In this document: in pieces, positions 12,186 to 22,296 of the stretch | Numbering within the stretch: the stretch's first letter is position 1 | Layout of the letters: each line of letters starts with the position of its first letter | Notes under the pieces: generated by a model | Databases searched by the model: none | Told to the model about the DNA's origin: nothing | What the model saw: only the letters and a program-made list of their open reading frames with translations | Program-made: the position numbers and the translations under genes | Assembly (NCBI GenBank): GCA_025210795.1 | Contig: JAOAQZ010000026.1 | Coordinates: 1-54,752, forward strand | Length of the DNA stretch: 54,752 bases | Reading direction: 5' to 3' | Source: Cohaesibacter sp. | Lineage (GTDB): Bacteria; Pseudomonadota; Alphaproteobacteria; Rhizobiales; Cohaesibacteraceae

Positions 12186-15170
12186 TTAGTCGGCGAACGC
12201 ATCATCAAGGAAAGCCTGCAATTGAGCCAAATGCTTGCTCATCAAGCCGGTTGCGGTCGCAGCAGAAGCCGGACGACCCACATAGGCTGCACGCTTGGTC
12301 TGTGCATTAATCTGGTTCAACACCCATTCCAGATAAGGCTCGACGAAGAACCAGGAGCCCTGGTTTTTCGGCTCTTCCTGACACCAGACCATATCAGCCT
12401 GAGCAAAACGGCTCAGTTCCTTGATCAAGGCCTTGGCGGGGAATGGATAAAGCTGCTCGACGCGAAGCAGGTAAACATCATTGATGCCGCGCTTCTCGCG
12501 CTCTTCGAGCAGATCATAATAAACCTTGCCAGTACACAGAATGACACGGCGGATTTTGCTGTCCTCGACCAATTTGATATTGGCGTCAGGATTGCTCTGC
12601 GCATCATCCCACAAAACACGGTGGAACGTGCTTTGCGCTGCCAACTCATCCAAACGAGACACACAACGCTTATGACGCAGCAAGCTCTTTGGTGTCATCA
12701 AGATAAGCGGCTTACGGAAAGACCGCTTCACCTGACGACGCAGGATATGGAAATAGTTGGCAGGTGTGGAACAGTTTGCCACCTGAATATTATCTTCAGC
12801 ACAAGCCTGAAGAAAACGCTCAAGACGGGCAGAACTATGCTCAGGCCCCTGTCCTTCATAGCCATGCGGCAAAAGAACGGTCAGGCCGGACATACGCAAC
12901 CATTTGCGCTCACCAGAAGTGAGGAACTGGTCAAATACAACCTGTGCACCGTTGGCAAAGTCACCAAACTGGCCTTCCCACATGGTCAAGCCGCGCGGCT
13001 CTGCAAGAGTATAACCATATTCAAAGCCCAAAACAGCTTCTTCAGACAGCATGGAGTTGATCACTTCATACCGTTCCTGACCTTCGCTGATATTGTTGAG
13101 CGGAATAAAACGGCTTTCATCTTGCTGATCATACAAAACGGTATGACGCTGGGAGAAAGTACCACGCTCGCAATCCTGACCGGACAGACGAACCGGGTGG
13201 CCTTCTTTTACCAAAGAGCCGAAAGCCAGAGATTCAGCGGTTGCCCAATCAATCCCTTCGCCGCTTTCAAACATCTTGGTGCGGTTGCCAAGGAAGCGCT
13301 TGATGGTACGGTGAACATTGAAATCATCAGGAATATTGGTCAGCTTGGCACCAATTTCCTTCAGATCTTCAAGTTCGACACCGGTCTCGCCAGAGCGGCG
13401 ATCGTCTTCAGCACTTGCCGTTGACAGGCCAGCCCATTTGCCATCAAACCAGTCCGCCTTATTCGGAGAGAAAGCCTGACCGGCTTCAAATTCCTCATCC
13501 AGAACCTTGCGCACATCACCGCGCATGGTCTCCAGATCCTCGGCAGTGATGGTGCCTTCGGCAATCAGCTTGTCTGCATAGATCTGCAAGCTTGTCGGAT
13601 GCTGGCGGATCTTTTTATACATGATCGGCTGGGTAAAGGCTGGCTCATCACCTTCGTTATGGCCAAAGCGGCGATAACAGAACATGTCAATCACAACAGG
13701 CTTGCCGAAAGTTTGGCGGAACTCTGTTGCAATCTTGGCCGCATATACCACAGATTCCGGATCATCCCCATTACAGTGGAAGATCGGTGCTTCAATCATC
13801 TTGGCCAGATCCGATGGATAAGGCGAAGAGCGCGAGAAGCGCGGATTGGTGGTAAAGCCAATCTGGTTGTTAATGATCACATGGATCGAACCGCCGGTCT
13901 TATGGCCACGAAGACCGGAAAGACCCAGACATTCCGCAACTACCCCCTGACCGGCAAAAGCCGCATCACCATGCAGCAAAAGCGGCAGAACGGTTGAGCG
14001 ATCTACATCAATTGTTTCGATAAACGGACCGTCACCGGCTGCAATCTGATCCTGCTTGGCCCGCGCCTTACCCAGAACAACCGGGTTCACGATCTCAAGG
14101 TGAGACGGGTTGGCAGTCAAAGACAGGTGAACATTGTTGCCGTCAAATTCGCGGTCAGAAGAGGCACCAAGGTGATATTTCACGTCACCAGATCCTTCCA
14201 CATCGTCAGGGGCATAAGAGCCGCCCTTGAACTCGTGGAAGATAGCGCGATGCGGCTTGGCCATAACCTGAGACAGCACGTTAAGGCGACCACGGTGAGC
14301 CATGCCCAACACGATCTCTTTGACGCCCATCGCACCGCCGCGCTTGATGATCTGCTCAAGAGCCGGGATCAGCGATTCCCCGCCATCAAGACCAAAACGC
14401 TTTGTACCGGTATATTTGACATCAAGAAATTTCTCGAACCCTTCAGCTTCAACCAGCTTGTAAAGGATCGCCTTCTTGCCTTCCTTGGTGAAGGAAATTG
14501 CCTTATCCGGACCTTCGATGCGTTCCTGAATCCAGCGCTTTTCAGCCGGATCGGAAATATGCATGAACTCCACCCCGAGCGTCGAACAATAGGTCCGGCG
14601 CAAAATGTCCAGCATTTCGGGAATGGTGGCAAATTCAAGACCCAGCACATGATCAATAAAGATCTTGCGGGTATAATCTGCCTCGGTAAAGCCGTAAGAA
14701 GTTGGATGCAGCTCTTCGTGATCCTTGGCTTCCGCCAATTTCAAAGGATCAAGATCAGCATGCAGGTGACCGCGCATGCGATAGGCGCGGATCATCATCA
14801 GGGCGCGAACCGAATCGCGTGTCGCCTGCTGTACCGCCTCATCGCTGAGTTCGATGCCCTGGCTTTTCGCCTTGTCCTTGAGCTTGTTGCCCAAAGTCTT
14901 TTCATCCGGGCCCCAGTCACCATCAAGGGCGGAGACCAGTTCGCCGGATGCGGGAATAGGCCAGTCAGGCCGTTTCCAGGATGCACCACGTGCCCCTGCA
15001 ATCACATCTTCTCGATTGTCTTTAAGATCTTGAAAGAATCCCTGCCACTCAGCTTCAACAGCTGCCGGATTTTCCTGGTATCGGGCATAGAGATCTTCGA
15101 TATAGGACGCGTTACCACCATAAAGGAAGGAAGTTAACGCGAACGCTTCATTTGCGTCCTGACGTGCCAT
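12186..15170 (-). CDS. odhA: 2-oxoglutarate dehydrogenase E1 component
   Basis: Thiamin diphosphate-dependent decarboxylase of the TCA cycle that converts 2-oxoglutarate to CO2 and a succinyl-lipoyl group. The ATG at 15170 (MARQDANEAFALTSFLYGGN) gives 994 residues, the normal length. The N-terminal segment contains YARYQENPAAVEAEW, used to contact E2/E3. ThDP and Mg binding is shown by LHGDAAFAGQG and INNQIGFTT, with FGHNEGDEP further on; the transketolase-like pyrimidine domain and C-terminal domain follow. It lies between sucD and odhB. A strong hairpin at 15242-15273 precedes it. Confidence 0.98.
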   Translation of the reverse strand: MARQDANEAFALTSFLYGGNASYIEDLYARYQENPAAVEAEWQGFFQDLKDNREDVIAGARGASWKRPDWPIPASGELVSALDGDWGPDEKTLGNKLKDKAKSQGIELSDEAVQQATRDSVRALMMIRAYRMRGHLHADLDPLKLAEAKDHEELHPTSYGFTEADYTRKIFIDHVLGLEFATIPEMLDILRRTYCSTLGVEFMHISDPAEKRWIQERIEGPDKAISFTKEGKKAILYKLVEAEGFEKFLDVKYTGTKRFGLDGGESLIPALEQIIKRGGAMGVKEIVLGMAHRGRLNVLSQVMAKPHRAIFHEFKGGSYAPDDVEGSGDVKYHLGASSDREFDGNNVHLSLTANPSHLEIVNPVVLGKARAKQDQIAAGDGPFIETIDVDRSTVLPLLLHGDAAFAGQGVVAECLGLSGLRGHKTGGSIHVIINNQIGFTTNPRFSRSSPYPSDLAKMIEAPIFHCNGDDPESVVYAAKIATEFRQTFGKPVVIDMFCYRRFGHNEGDEPAFTQPIMYKKIRQHPTSLQIYADKLIAEGTITAEDLETMRGDVRKVLDEEFEAGQAFSPNKADWFDGKWAGLSTASAEDDRRSGETGVELEDLKEIGAKLTNIPDDFNVHRTIKRFLGNRTKMFESGEGIDWATAESLAFGSLVKEGHPVRLSGQDCERGTFSQRHTVLYDQQDESRFIPLNNISEGQERYEVINSMLSEEAVLGFEYGYTLAEPRGLTMWEGQFGDFANGAQVVFDQFLTSGERKWLRMSGLTVLLPHGYEGQGPEHSSARLERFLQACAEDNIQVANCSTPANYFHILRRQVKRSFRKPLILMTPKSLLRHKRCVSRLDELAAQSTFHRVLWDDAQSNPDANIKLVEDSKIRRVILCTGKVYYDLLEEREKRGINDVYLLRVEQLYPFPAKALIKELSRFAQADMVWCQEEPKNQGSWFFVEPYLEWVLNQINAQTKRAAYVGRPASAATATGLMSKHLAQLQAFLDDAFAD

Positions 15171-15241
15171 CGCCACCAACCGGAATTTCTCCCGGCGCTC
15201 TTTCGTTTCGTCGGCACCATTGCCGAACGATTTGCCGGATT

Positions 15242-15273
15242 ATGAGGGGGAATGGTTAATGGATCCCCCTCAT
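15242..15273. repeat. Stem-loop between sucD and odhA
   Basis: Perfect 10-bp inverted repeat, ATGAGGGGGA (15242-15251) and TCCCCCTCAT (15264-15273), with a 12-base loop. No T-tract follows on either strand, so it is more like an mRNA processing or stabilising hairpin than a terminator. It lies in the 118-base gap within the sucCD-odhAB block. Confidence 0.6.
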
Positions 15274-15288
15274 ACTGTCATAGTATCA

Positions 15289-16203
15289 TTACTTACCGTT
15301 AAGCAAGGCTACCAAGGTAGTGCCCAAGCTTGCAGGAGATGGGGAAACACGGATGCCCGCATCTTCCATCGCAGCAATCTTGTCTTCAGCACCACCTTTA
15401 CCGCCTGAAATCACGGCGCCAGCATGGCCCATGGTGCGGCCCGGAGGCGCTGTACGGCCGGCAATGAAGCCAACCATTGGCTTTTTGCGGCCTTTGGCAG
15501 CCTGCTCTTTAAGCCATTCAGCCGCTTCCTCTTCAGCAGATCCGCCGATCTCACCAATCATGATGATGGATTCGGTCGCATCGTCATCAAGGAACATGTC
15601 CAGCACATCGATAAACTCGGTGCCTTTCACAGGGTCACCACCAATACCCACAGCAGTGGTTTGGCCAAGACCTTCCTGAGTGGTCTGGAACACAGCTTCA
15701 TAGGTCAGGGTGCCGGAACGGGATACGATACCAACAGAACCCTTTTTGAAGATGGAACCTGGCATAATGCCGATTTTGCACTCTTCAGGGGTCATGATAC
15801 CCGGGCAGTTTGGACCAAGCAGGCGAGAATCGGACTTTTCAAGACGCGCCTTAACCTTGACCATGTCTGCAACCGGAATACCTTCGGTAATGCAAGAGAT
15901 GAAAGGAACACCAGCTTCAATCGCTTCGATAATCGCAGCACCAGCCCCTGCAGGCGGCACATAAACAACAGAAGCATTCGCACCGGTTGCTTCCATTGCT
16001 TCTTTCACAGAAGCAAAAATGGGAACCTGTACTTCCTTGCCATCAACGGTACCAGTCCAGTTGGTGCCGCCTTTTTTAGGATGAACGCCAGCAACCATCT
16101 GGGTGCCGTAATAAGCCAGAGCCTGTTCGGTGTGGAAGGTACCGGTTTTACCGGTCAGACCTTGCACGATGACTTTGGTGTCTTTGTTGACAATAATGGA
16201 CAT
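15289..16203 (-). CDS. sucD: Succinate-CoA ligase alpha subunit
   Basis: Alpha subunit of succinyl-CoA synthetase (succinyl-CoA + NDP + Pi to succinate + CoA + NTP). The 304-residue product begins [20 protein letters not shown], the CoA-binding Rossmann domain. It contains GVHPKKGGT and the [10 protein letters not shown] ligase motif. The phosphorylated histidine is H260 in [15 protein letters not shown] short insertion rich in acidic residues (about 207-240) is common in alphaproteobacteria. Start lies five bases after the sucC stop, giving tight coupling of the two subunits. Confidence 0.98.
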   Translation of the reverse strand: MSIIVNKDTKVIVQGLTGKTGTFHTEQALAYYGTQMVAGVHPKKGGTNWTGTVDGKEVQVPIFASVKEAMEATGANASVVYVPPAGAGAAIIEAIEAGVPFISCITEGIPVADMVKVKARLEKSDSRLLGPNCPGIMTPEECKIGIMPGSIFKKGSVGIVSRSGTLTYEAVFQTTQEGLGQTTAVGIGGDPVKGTEFIDVLDMFLDDDATESIIMIGEIGGSAEEEAAEWLKEQAAKGRKKPMVGFIAGRTAPPGRTMGHAGAVISGGKGGAEDKIAAMEDAGIRVSPSPASLGTTLVALLNGK

Positions 16204-16208
16204 CGTAC

Positions 16209-17405
16209 TTACGCCCCCTTCACAGCAGCAACGATTTTCTGTGCTGCATCATTAAGATCATCGGCAGGGATCACATTGAGATCACTGTCATTGATGATTT
16301 TCTTGCCTTCTTCCACCTTGGTGCCTTCAAGACGAACAACCAAAGGCACTTTCAGGCCAACTTCGTTCACAGCTTCCAGAACACCTTGAGCAATCACGTC
16401 ACAGCGCATGATGCCACCAAAGATGTTAACCAGAATGCCTTCAACATTTGGATCAGATGTGATGATCTTGAACGCAGCAGTGACTTTCTCGGTGGTAGCG
16501 CCACCACCAACATCAAGGAAGTTTGCAGGCTCAGCACCATAGAGCTTGATGATGTCCATGGTCGCCATTGCAAGACCAGCACCGTTCACCATGCAACCGA
16601 TATTGCCGTCAAGGGCAACATAAGCCAGATCATGCTTGGAAGCTTCGATCTCTTTCTCATCTTCTTCGGTCTTGTCACGCAGCGCCATCACATCGTCATG
16701 GCGGAACAGGGCATTACCGTCGAAAGAGCATTTGGCATCAAGCACACGCAGATGACCGTCTTTCATCACGATCAGCGGGTTGATCTCCAGCAAGGACATG
16801 TCTTTTTCAACAAAGGCCTTATAGAGGATCGGGAACAGCTTGAGACCATCTTCACGTGCAGCACCGTCAAGAACCAGAGCATCACACAATTCGCCAGCAG
16901 CTTCTGCGGTCACGCCTGTATCAGGATCGATTGGCAGTGTGAGAATTTTCTCGGGAGTTTCCTCTGCAACCTGCTCGATATCCATGCCGCCTTCAGTAGA
17001 GGCAACAAAAGCAACACGGCCACAGGTACGGTCAACCAGCAGCGAGAGATACAATTCGCGCTCGATATCAGCGCCATCTTCAATATAAAGACGATTGACC
17101 TGCTTGCCAGCCTCACCGGTCTGGGCCGTTACCAGAGTTGAACCAAGCATCTGGTTTGCAAATTCAACAACGTCATCTTTGGAGAAAGCAAGGCGTACGC
17201 CGCCTTTTTCGCCAGCAGACTCTTCCTTGAATTTGCCTTTACCACGACCACCCGCATGGATCTGGGATTTCACAACCCAGAGCGGACCGCCCAATTTGTC
17301 AGCAGCAGCTGCAGCTTCATCAGCAGAAAAAATTGGCACACCCTCAGCAACAGGGGCACCGAATTCCTTCAGAAGCGCTTTTGCCTGATATTCATGAATA
17401 TTCAT
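16209..17405 (-). CDS. sucC: Succinate-CoA ligase beta subunit
   Basis: ATP-grasp beta subunit that binds nucleotide and forms the succinyl-phosphate site with SucD. The 398-residue product starts [20 protein letters not shown] and has the [16 protein letters not shown] nucleotide-binding segment, followed by LEINPLIV and [15 protein letters not shown] ligase motifs and a C-terminal CoA-ligase domain with [11 protein letters not shown]. Length is normal. It follows mdh after a 125-base gap containing a strong GC-rich hairpin. Confidence 0.98.
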   Translation of the reverse strand: MNIHEYQAKALLKEFGAPVAEGVPIFSADEAAAAADKLGGPLWVVKSQIHAGGRGKGKFKEESAGEKGGVRLAFSKDDVVEFANQMLGSTLVTAQTGEAGKQVNRLYIEDGADIERELYLSLLVDRTCGRVAFVASTEGGMDIEQVAEETPEKILTLPIDPDTGVTAEAAGELCDALVLDGAAREDGLKLFPILYKAFVEKDMSLLEINPLIVMKDGHLRVLDAKCSFDGNALFRHDDVMALRDKTEEDEKEIEASKHDLAYVALDGNIGCMVNGAGLAMATMDIIKLYGAEPANFLDVGGGATTEKVTAAFKIITSDPNVEGILVNIFGGIMRCDVIAQGVLEAVNEVGLKVPLVVRLEGTKVEEGKKIINDSDLNVIPADDLNDAAQKIVAAVKGA

Positions 17406-17489
17406 GGGAGCTTCACTCCTTCACTCCGAAAATGGTTTGTCCCTAAAGAGAGTTCCCTACAAACCATTCGCCTCATTTTGATCGAAGAT

Positions 17490-17514
17490 CTTGCCCGGCC
17501 TCAGGCCGGGCAAG
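17490..17514 (-). terminator. GC-rich hairpin between mdh and sucC
   Basis: Perfect 11-bp stem, CTTGCCCGGCC (17490-17500) and GGCCGGGCAAG (17504-17514), loop of three bases. The T-tract after it on the minus strand is poor (ATCTTCG), so it may attenuate rather than fully stop transcription from mdh into sucC. Confidence 0.6.
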
Positions 17515-17530
17515 ACATAATCAGATAAAC

Positions 17531-18574
<1,044 letters not shown>

Positions 18575-18644
18575 TCAAGTCGCAGATAGTTGAATTTCTG
18601 CAAAAAAATATAGATTTTAGGCGCACTTACCCTTAACGTCAGCG

Positions 18645-19778
18645 TTAGCTTGCAAAGGGACCAGAGGCCAAATATTCGTCCGATTGCATCTCCACAAGGC
18701 GGGAGGTCGTGCGTGCAAATTCAAAGGCTTCGGTGCCTTTTTCAGCTACATACAGGTCAAAGGCAGAGGCCTCTGCAGAGGCAATCAGGCGCACATTATT
18801 GTCATAAAGCGTATCAATAAAGATGATAAAGCGCTTGGCTTCATTGCGATTCGCAAGTCTTAGCTGCGGAATATCTTCCATAACAATCGTATGATAGAGA
18901 CTACAGAGCTTGAGATAATCCGACGCGCCCAGGGGTTTGGCGCATAGATCATCAAAGCGAAACCGGGCATGTCCGTGATAGGCTTCAGGGATCTCGATCG
19001 TACGCCCCTGATTGACTACAGAATCGCCTGGTGCATGTTTGCCATCAATCAAGGCTTCCCACATACGCTGAATAGCGCTTGCGGTATCATCATTAAGTGG
19101 ATGGAGGTAAACCGGCTGGCCACCCAGCTTCTCCATTCTAAAATCGGTGCGCGAGTCGAGTTTCAGAATATCGCAATGCTGGCCGAGCAAGTCGATAAAG
19201 GGCAAAAAGAGCTGGCGATTAAGACCATCGCGATACAGATTACGCGGCTCCACATTGGACGTTGCAACCACCACCACCCCGTGATCAAACAAGCGCGAGA
19301 AGAGCCGCCCAAGCAGCATCGCATCAGCAATGTCCGTGACAGAAAACTCATCAAAGCATAAGAGCCGAACCTCTTCAGCCAGATCTTCGGCCACCGGCTT
19401 GATAGGATCATCCCCCTTGATCTTGCCTGCGGCAATATCAGCCCGTGCCTGCTTGATCCGCTCATGCATATCTCGCATGAATTCATGGAAATGCGCCCGC
19501 AACTTGCGCCGCACCGGCACCACCTCAAAGAACAGATCCATGACCATGGTCTTACCACGGCCAACATCGCCCCAGACATAAAGGCCCTTCACGCTCTCTT
19601 TGGGCTGGCGTTTGGCAAACAACCACCCGAGCGCCGAATGCTTATTGGCAAGGCGCATGGTGCTGACCCGCTCCAACAATGTATCAAATTGCAAAGTCAG
19701 GGCGCGCTGATCTTCATCAAGATCAATTTCGCCATGCTCAACCTTGAAATCATACAAGCCAGAGACAGTCTTATACAT
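18645..19778 (-). CDS. zapE: Cell division protein ZapE (AFG1/LACE1-type ATPase)
   Basis: AAA-type ATPase of the AFG1 family; the bacterial member ZapE modulates the Z-ring during division, and the mitochondrial homologue acts in protein quality control. The 377-residue product has Walker A GDVGRGKT at residues 70-77, Walker B LLCFDEF at about 139-145, and the family stretch AHFHEFMRDMHERI just after Walker A. Location directly upstream of mdh is widespread in alphaproteobacteria. Length is normal. Confidence 0.95.
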   Translation of the reverse strand: MYKTVSGLYDFKVEHGEIDLDEDQRALTLQFDTLLERVSTMRLANKHSALGWLFAKRQPKESVKGLYVWGDVGRGKTMVMDLFFEVVPVRRKLRAHFHEFMRDMHERIKQARADIAAGKIKGDDPIKPVAEDLAEEVRLLCFDEFSVTDIADAMLLGRLFSRLFDHGVVVVATSNVEPRNLYRDGLNRQLFLPFIDLLGQHCDILKLDSRTDFRMEKLGGQPVYLHPLNDDTASAIQRMWEALIDGKHAPGDSVVNQGRTIEIPEAYHGHARFRFDDLCAKPLGASDYLKLCSLYHTIVMEDIPQLRLANRNEAKRFIIFIDTLYDNNVRLIASAEASAFDLYVAEKGTEAFEFARTTSRLVEMQSDEYLASGPFAS

Positions 19779-19796
19779 AGTTACTCCAAACCCGAC

Positions 19797-19820
19797 AAAA
19801 GCCGGCTTATAAAAGCCGAC
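19797..19820 (-). terminator. Intrinsic terminator between the Omp19-like gene and zapE
   Basis: Arms at 19801-19808 and 19813-19820 pair over eight positions (one G-U on the minus-strand RNA) around a four-base loop, followed on the minus strand by TTTTGT. It lies 42 bases past the stop of the lipoprotein gene and just before the zapE start. Confidence 0.65.
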
Positions 19821-19861
19821 TTGCCTTGTTCTCTAATGCTCCCGATGACGGGGGACAAGAT

Positions 19862-20440
19862 TTAGCGGAAGAAAGAAACCGCCCTGCCGTCTGACAGGAT
19901 CTGGCCATCAAAACGGCCAGCGCTGGTTGAATAGAGCTTGGCCATGGTGCTTCCATCTTCAGCCAGCAACACCACTTGCGGACCATTAAGGTTCCACGCA
20001 TTGATGCGCTGCAATTCAGAAGACTGGCATCCCCGTGTGGATGCACGATAACCACCACTCCAACTGGTCAGGTTCACATTCAGCTTGCATTGCTCAGCAC
20101 CGGACGCCAAGGTCCAGGCCCCCAAAAGATCTGTCCGGGACAGACTCTTGGCCGAGGCTGGAGCGGCGGCTACAATCGTAGACTGGCCTTGGGCTGCTAC
20201 ATCTGCCCCTTGCTGGGACAATTCAGCTTCAGCCCCCATGGCATTATTGATTGGCTGACCCGGCTGACCACCAATCTGAACATTTGCCCCGGGATCCAGA
20301 GGCGAAAGGGTTTGACTTTGCACCGGAGCCGTGGGCGCCGGCGGCAAAGAAGCTGGCCGTCCGCCAAACCGGTCCATCCCAAGGGAGGAACAGCCTGCAA
20401 GCACAAACCCTGCACCAACTATCATAGTCAAGCGAATCAT
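19862..20440 (-). CDS. Omp19-like outer membrane lipoprotein with AprI/Inh protease-inhibitor domain
   Basis: The ATG at 20440 is preceded by AAGGAGAG and gives 192 residues. The signal peptide MIRLTMIVGAGFVLAGC ends in a lipobox with acylated C17. A low-complexity Pro/Ala/Gln region (about 25-95) leads into a C-terminal beta-barrel domain (about 105-192) with LGAWTLASGAEQCKLNV, one disulfide pair, and the ending SAGRFDGQILSDGRAVSFFR. That ending resembles Brucella Omp19, a surface-exposed lipoprotein that inhibits host proteases. The longer open frame upstream (to 20608) has no signal and no ribosome site. Function as an inhibitor of proteases is inferred from the family. Confidence 0.85.
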   Translation of the reverse strand: MIRLTMIVGAGFVLAGCSSLGMDRFGGRPASLPPAPTAPVQSQTLSPLDPGANVQIGGQPGQPINNAMGAEAELSQQGADVAAQGQSTIVAAAPASAKSLSRTDLLGAWTLASGAEQCKLNVNLTSWSGGYRASTRGCQSSELQRINAWNLNGPQVVLLAEDGSTMAKLYSTSAGRFDGQILSDGRAVSFFR

Positions 20441-20630
20441 AAGGCTCTCCTTATCGCACTGCCTTAGAGTCAATCTATCCCCGATAAAGATCAAGATCAC
20501 CTTAAGCCTTGCAGCCAAAACTGAGATATATTTGCAACAAGTAGAAAAGAGATAAGCGCCAGCCTTATAGCAGGCAAAAGACTTGGAATATAAAGTTGCA
20601 GCATTCAAATGCCGATTGAACGGTCAGATC

Positions 20631-21281
20631 CTAGCGTACTTTTTCCATCAAAAAGGTTTCACCCTTACCATCAACGCCAACCCAAAGCGCACCATCACGG
20701 TTGGTCATAGAGACAATCTCGTCACCCATATGGTTTTTCAAAACCAGCTTGCCATTGCCGTAACGCCAGCTCTCAAGCATAAAAAAGGCTGTTGGACAGG
20801 ATGGAACGCCACTTGCTTTAAAGCCGCCCTCGGTCAGATCCTTTTCAAGATTGAGCAAGCAGGCTTCGTCTCCCTTATGGTTGAACAATTTGGCAGAGGC
20901 CCGCCGGACAAGATCCGCCGCCGGATTTACACGCCTTGTCCGCAGCTCCCACTGACCCAAAAGCTTCTGATTAACCGCTCCAGACTGCATGCTGACCTGA
21001 GTAATAGCACCCTGACTTGCAAAGGCTTGAGACTCGCTCCCCAGATCTTCCAGATCCTTATCCGCAATCGTCAGTTCCTGCGGCCCCTTTGATGCTTTTT
21101 GGGAAAATTTCTCGGCAGCGCTTTCATCAATAGGCGGCAAAGCTGCTTGCATGACGGGAGATAACGATCCCGCATTCTGACCGGTTTGAACAACGCTGTC
21201 ATCCATCACCCCACCAAGAGAGCAACCCGATAAAACCAGAGAAGCAAGAATGCCCCAAAAGGCATTGACGGATTTGGACAC
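20631..21281 (-). CDS. Lipoprotein with probable AprI/Inh-like C-terminal domain
   Basis: I choose the GTG at 21281, which has an AGGTG upstream and gives a compact lipoprotein signal (VSKSVNAFWGILASLVLSGC, acylated C20) and 216 residues. An ATG at 21359 would put 26 extra residues before it. A spacer (about 21-115) leads to a domain containing LLGQWELRTRR, two cysteines (CLLNLEKD and PSCPTAF), and a Trp-rich core, laid out like the neighbouring Omp19-like protein. It is longer, with an insertion after the first strand. The shared order and layout suggest old duplication. Assignment to the Inh family is by resemblance, not certain. Confidence 0.65.
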   Translation of the reverse strand: MSKSVNAFWGILASLVLSGCSLGGVMDDSVVQTGQNAGSLSPVMQAALPPIDESAAEKFSQKASKGPQELTIADKDLEDLGSESQAFASQGAITQVSMQSGAVNQKLLGQWELRTRRVNPAADLVRRASAKLFNHKGDEACLLNLEKDLTEGGFKASGVPSCPTAFFMLESWRYGNGKLVLKNHMGDEIVSMTNRDGALWVGVDGKGETFLMEKVR

Positions 21282-21370
21282 AGTTATCACACCTGTAAGA
21301 ACCCTAAAGCGCGGCAAGCTTAAGCGCTTCTTATGCCAAGGTCCACCCTTTGGCCACATTTTATCTTCTG

Positions 21371-21394
21371 CTGATCACTTCAAAATCAGATCAG
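21371..21394. promoter_or_regulatory. Dyad upstream of the lipoprotein gene
   Basis: CTGATC (21371-21376) and GATCAG (21389-21394) with a 12-base spacer, 90 bases upstream of the chosen GTG start. Possible operator, weak. Confidence 0.25.
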
Positions 21395-21434
21395 GTAGCC
21401 CTATCAACACACAGGAGTCTTTTTAAAGGAGAAT

Positions 21435-21887
21435 CTAGGCTGCTTCATGACGAGGAAGCTGACCCGAGGCCAAAGCTCGATCAATAACAAGGCGCATATC
21501 AGCAAAACAATCTCGCACCGCCTGCTTGCGGCTAACATTCTCCATCCGCTCAACCACAGGCTTGATCTGCAAATGGGTGATCTTGGGTTGATTGGGAAAA
21601 AGAGGCAGTGTGAACTGATCAATAGATGGCTGAAAACCAATGATCAAATCAATGCGAGGGGAATAAGGCTGCAAAAAGATATCGATAGGCTTTGGGCAAT
21701 AATCATCCGGCGTGATGTTATTCTCTTTAAAGACTTCCAGAATATGACGGTCAAGCACCGGCGCGGGGGTAATCCCGGCACTGAAGGCGCGCAAATGTCC
21801 ACGACTATGCTGGTTAAAATAGGCCTCTGCCATGATGGACCGACCATTATTGGTGGCATCAACAAACAAGATATTCGTCTGCAGCAT
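21435..21887 (-). CDS. Low-molecular-weight phosphatase/arsenate-reductase-like protein lacking the catalytic cysteine
   Basis: The ATG at 21887 has GGAG six bases upstream (alternatives at 21890 and 21899) and gives 150 residues. The fold of the LMW-PTP/ArsC family is recognisable: MLQTNILFVDATNNGRSIMA is followed by EAYFNQHSRG, FSAGITPAPVLDRHILEVF, and a C-terminal amphipathic helix. The P-loop, normally CX5R(S/T), here has D10 in place of the nucleophilic cysteine (D-A-T-N-N-G-R-S), with R16 and S17 kept. The usual late DPY acid motif is also not evident. This predicts no phosphatase or reductase activity by the classical mechanism; it may bind an anion or act as a partner protein. Monocistronic, with a dyad-rich upstream region. 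Confidence 0.75.
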   Translation of the reverse strand: MLQTNILFVDATNNGRSIMAEAYFNQHSRGHLRAFSAGITPAPVLDRHILEVFKENNITPDDYCPKPIDIFLQPYSPRIDLIIGFQPSIDQFTLPLFPNQPKITHLQIKPVVERMENVSRKQAVRDCFADMRLVIDRALASGQLPRHEAA

Positions 21888-22225
21888 CATAGTCTCCATA
21901 AGTTAAGCCCATCATCAGGCTCCCTTTTGGAGGCCTGACCAGACCAAGTCACGCGCGATTTACTCCGCCTTTCCAACAATTGTATGACAATTGCCACAAA
22001 GGCTGACACATAGCCTATTTATACATTTAATCGCATATTACCAGCCACATTCAAACAAAAGTTAGTTTATACAAACTACTCACGCAGAAATACGTAATCA
22101 CCCAAAATAGCCTTTTGGCTAATAGCGGCATCAGTTGCATAAAAAATGCGAATACAAAAATCAACTTAAAAAAGTGTCAGTTTTTCTATCGAAAACCATA
22201 GAAACCCGAACCAATGGCATGCCAC
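21888..22225. other. AT-rich non-coding region with several inverted repeats
   Basis: No gene is visible between the phosphatase-like gene and the sdhB terminator. It holds two CAATTG palindromes 11 bases apart (21977-21982 and 21988-21993), AGGCT-N7-AGCCT (22000-22016), TAGTTT-N4-AAACTA (22063-22078), and TAGCC-TTTT-GGCTA (22108-22121). These look like operator sites or short hairpins for the downstream minus-strand gene. Confidence 0.45.
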
Positions 22226-22262
22226 AAAAAAACACTGCCCCAGGCGAGCCGGGACAGTGTTT
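22226..22262 (-). terminator. Intrinsic terminator of the sdh operon
   Basis: AAACACTG (22230-22237) pairs with CAGTGTTT (22255-22262), extended inwards by CCC/GGG with a bulge; the minus strand continues with a run of seven Ts. It lies 35 bases after the sdhB stop. Confidence 0.85.
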
Positions 22263-22296
22263 AGAACGACAAGTCTGAAACTGGAATGAACGGGGA

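Noticed and set aside
11011..13424. Long plus-strand frames opposite odhB and odhA (392 and 416 codons)
   Set aside because: Antisense shadows of the E2 and E1 genes; Ser/Arg/Gly-rich runs come from the Ala/Pro linker of odhB read backwards.
14100..15137. 345-codon plus-strand frame
   Set aside because: Antisense to odhA with no motifs or start signal.
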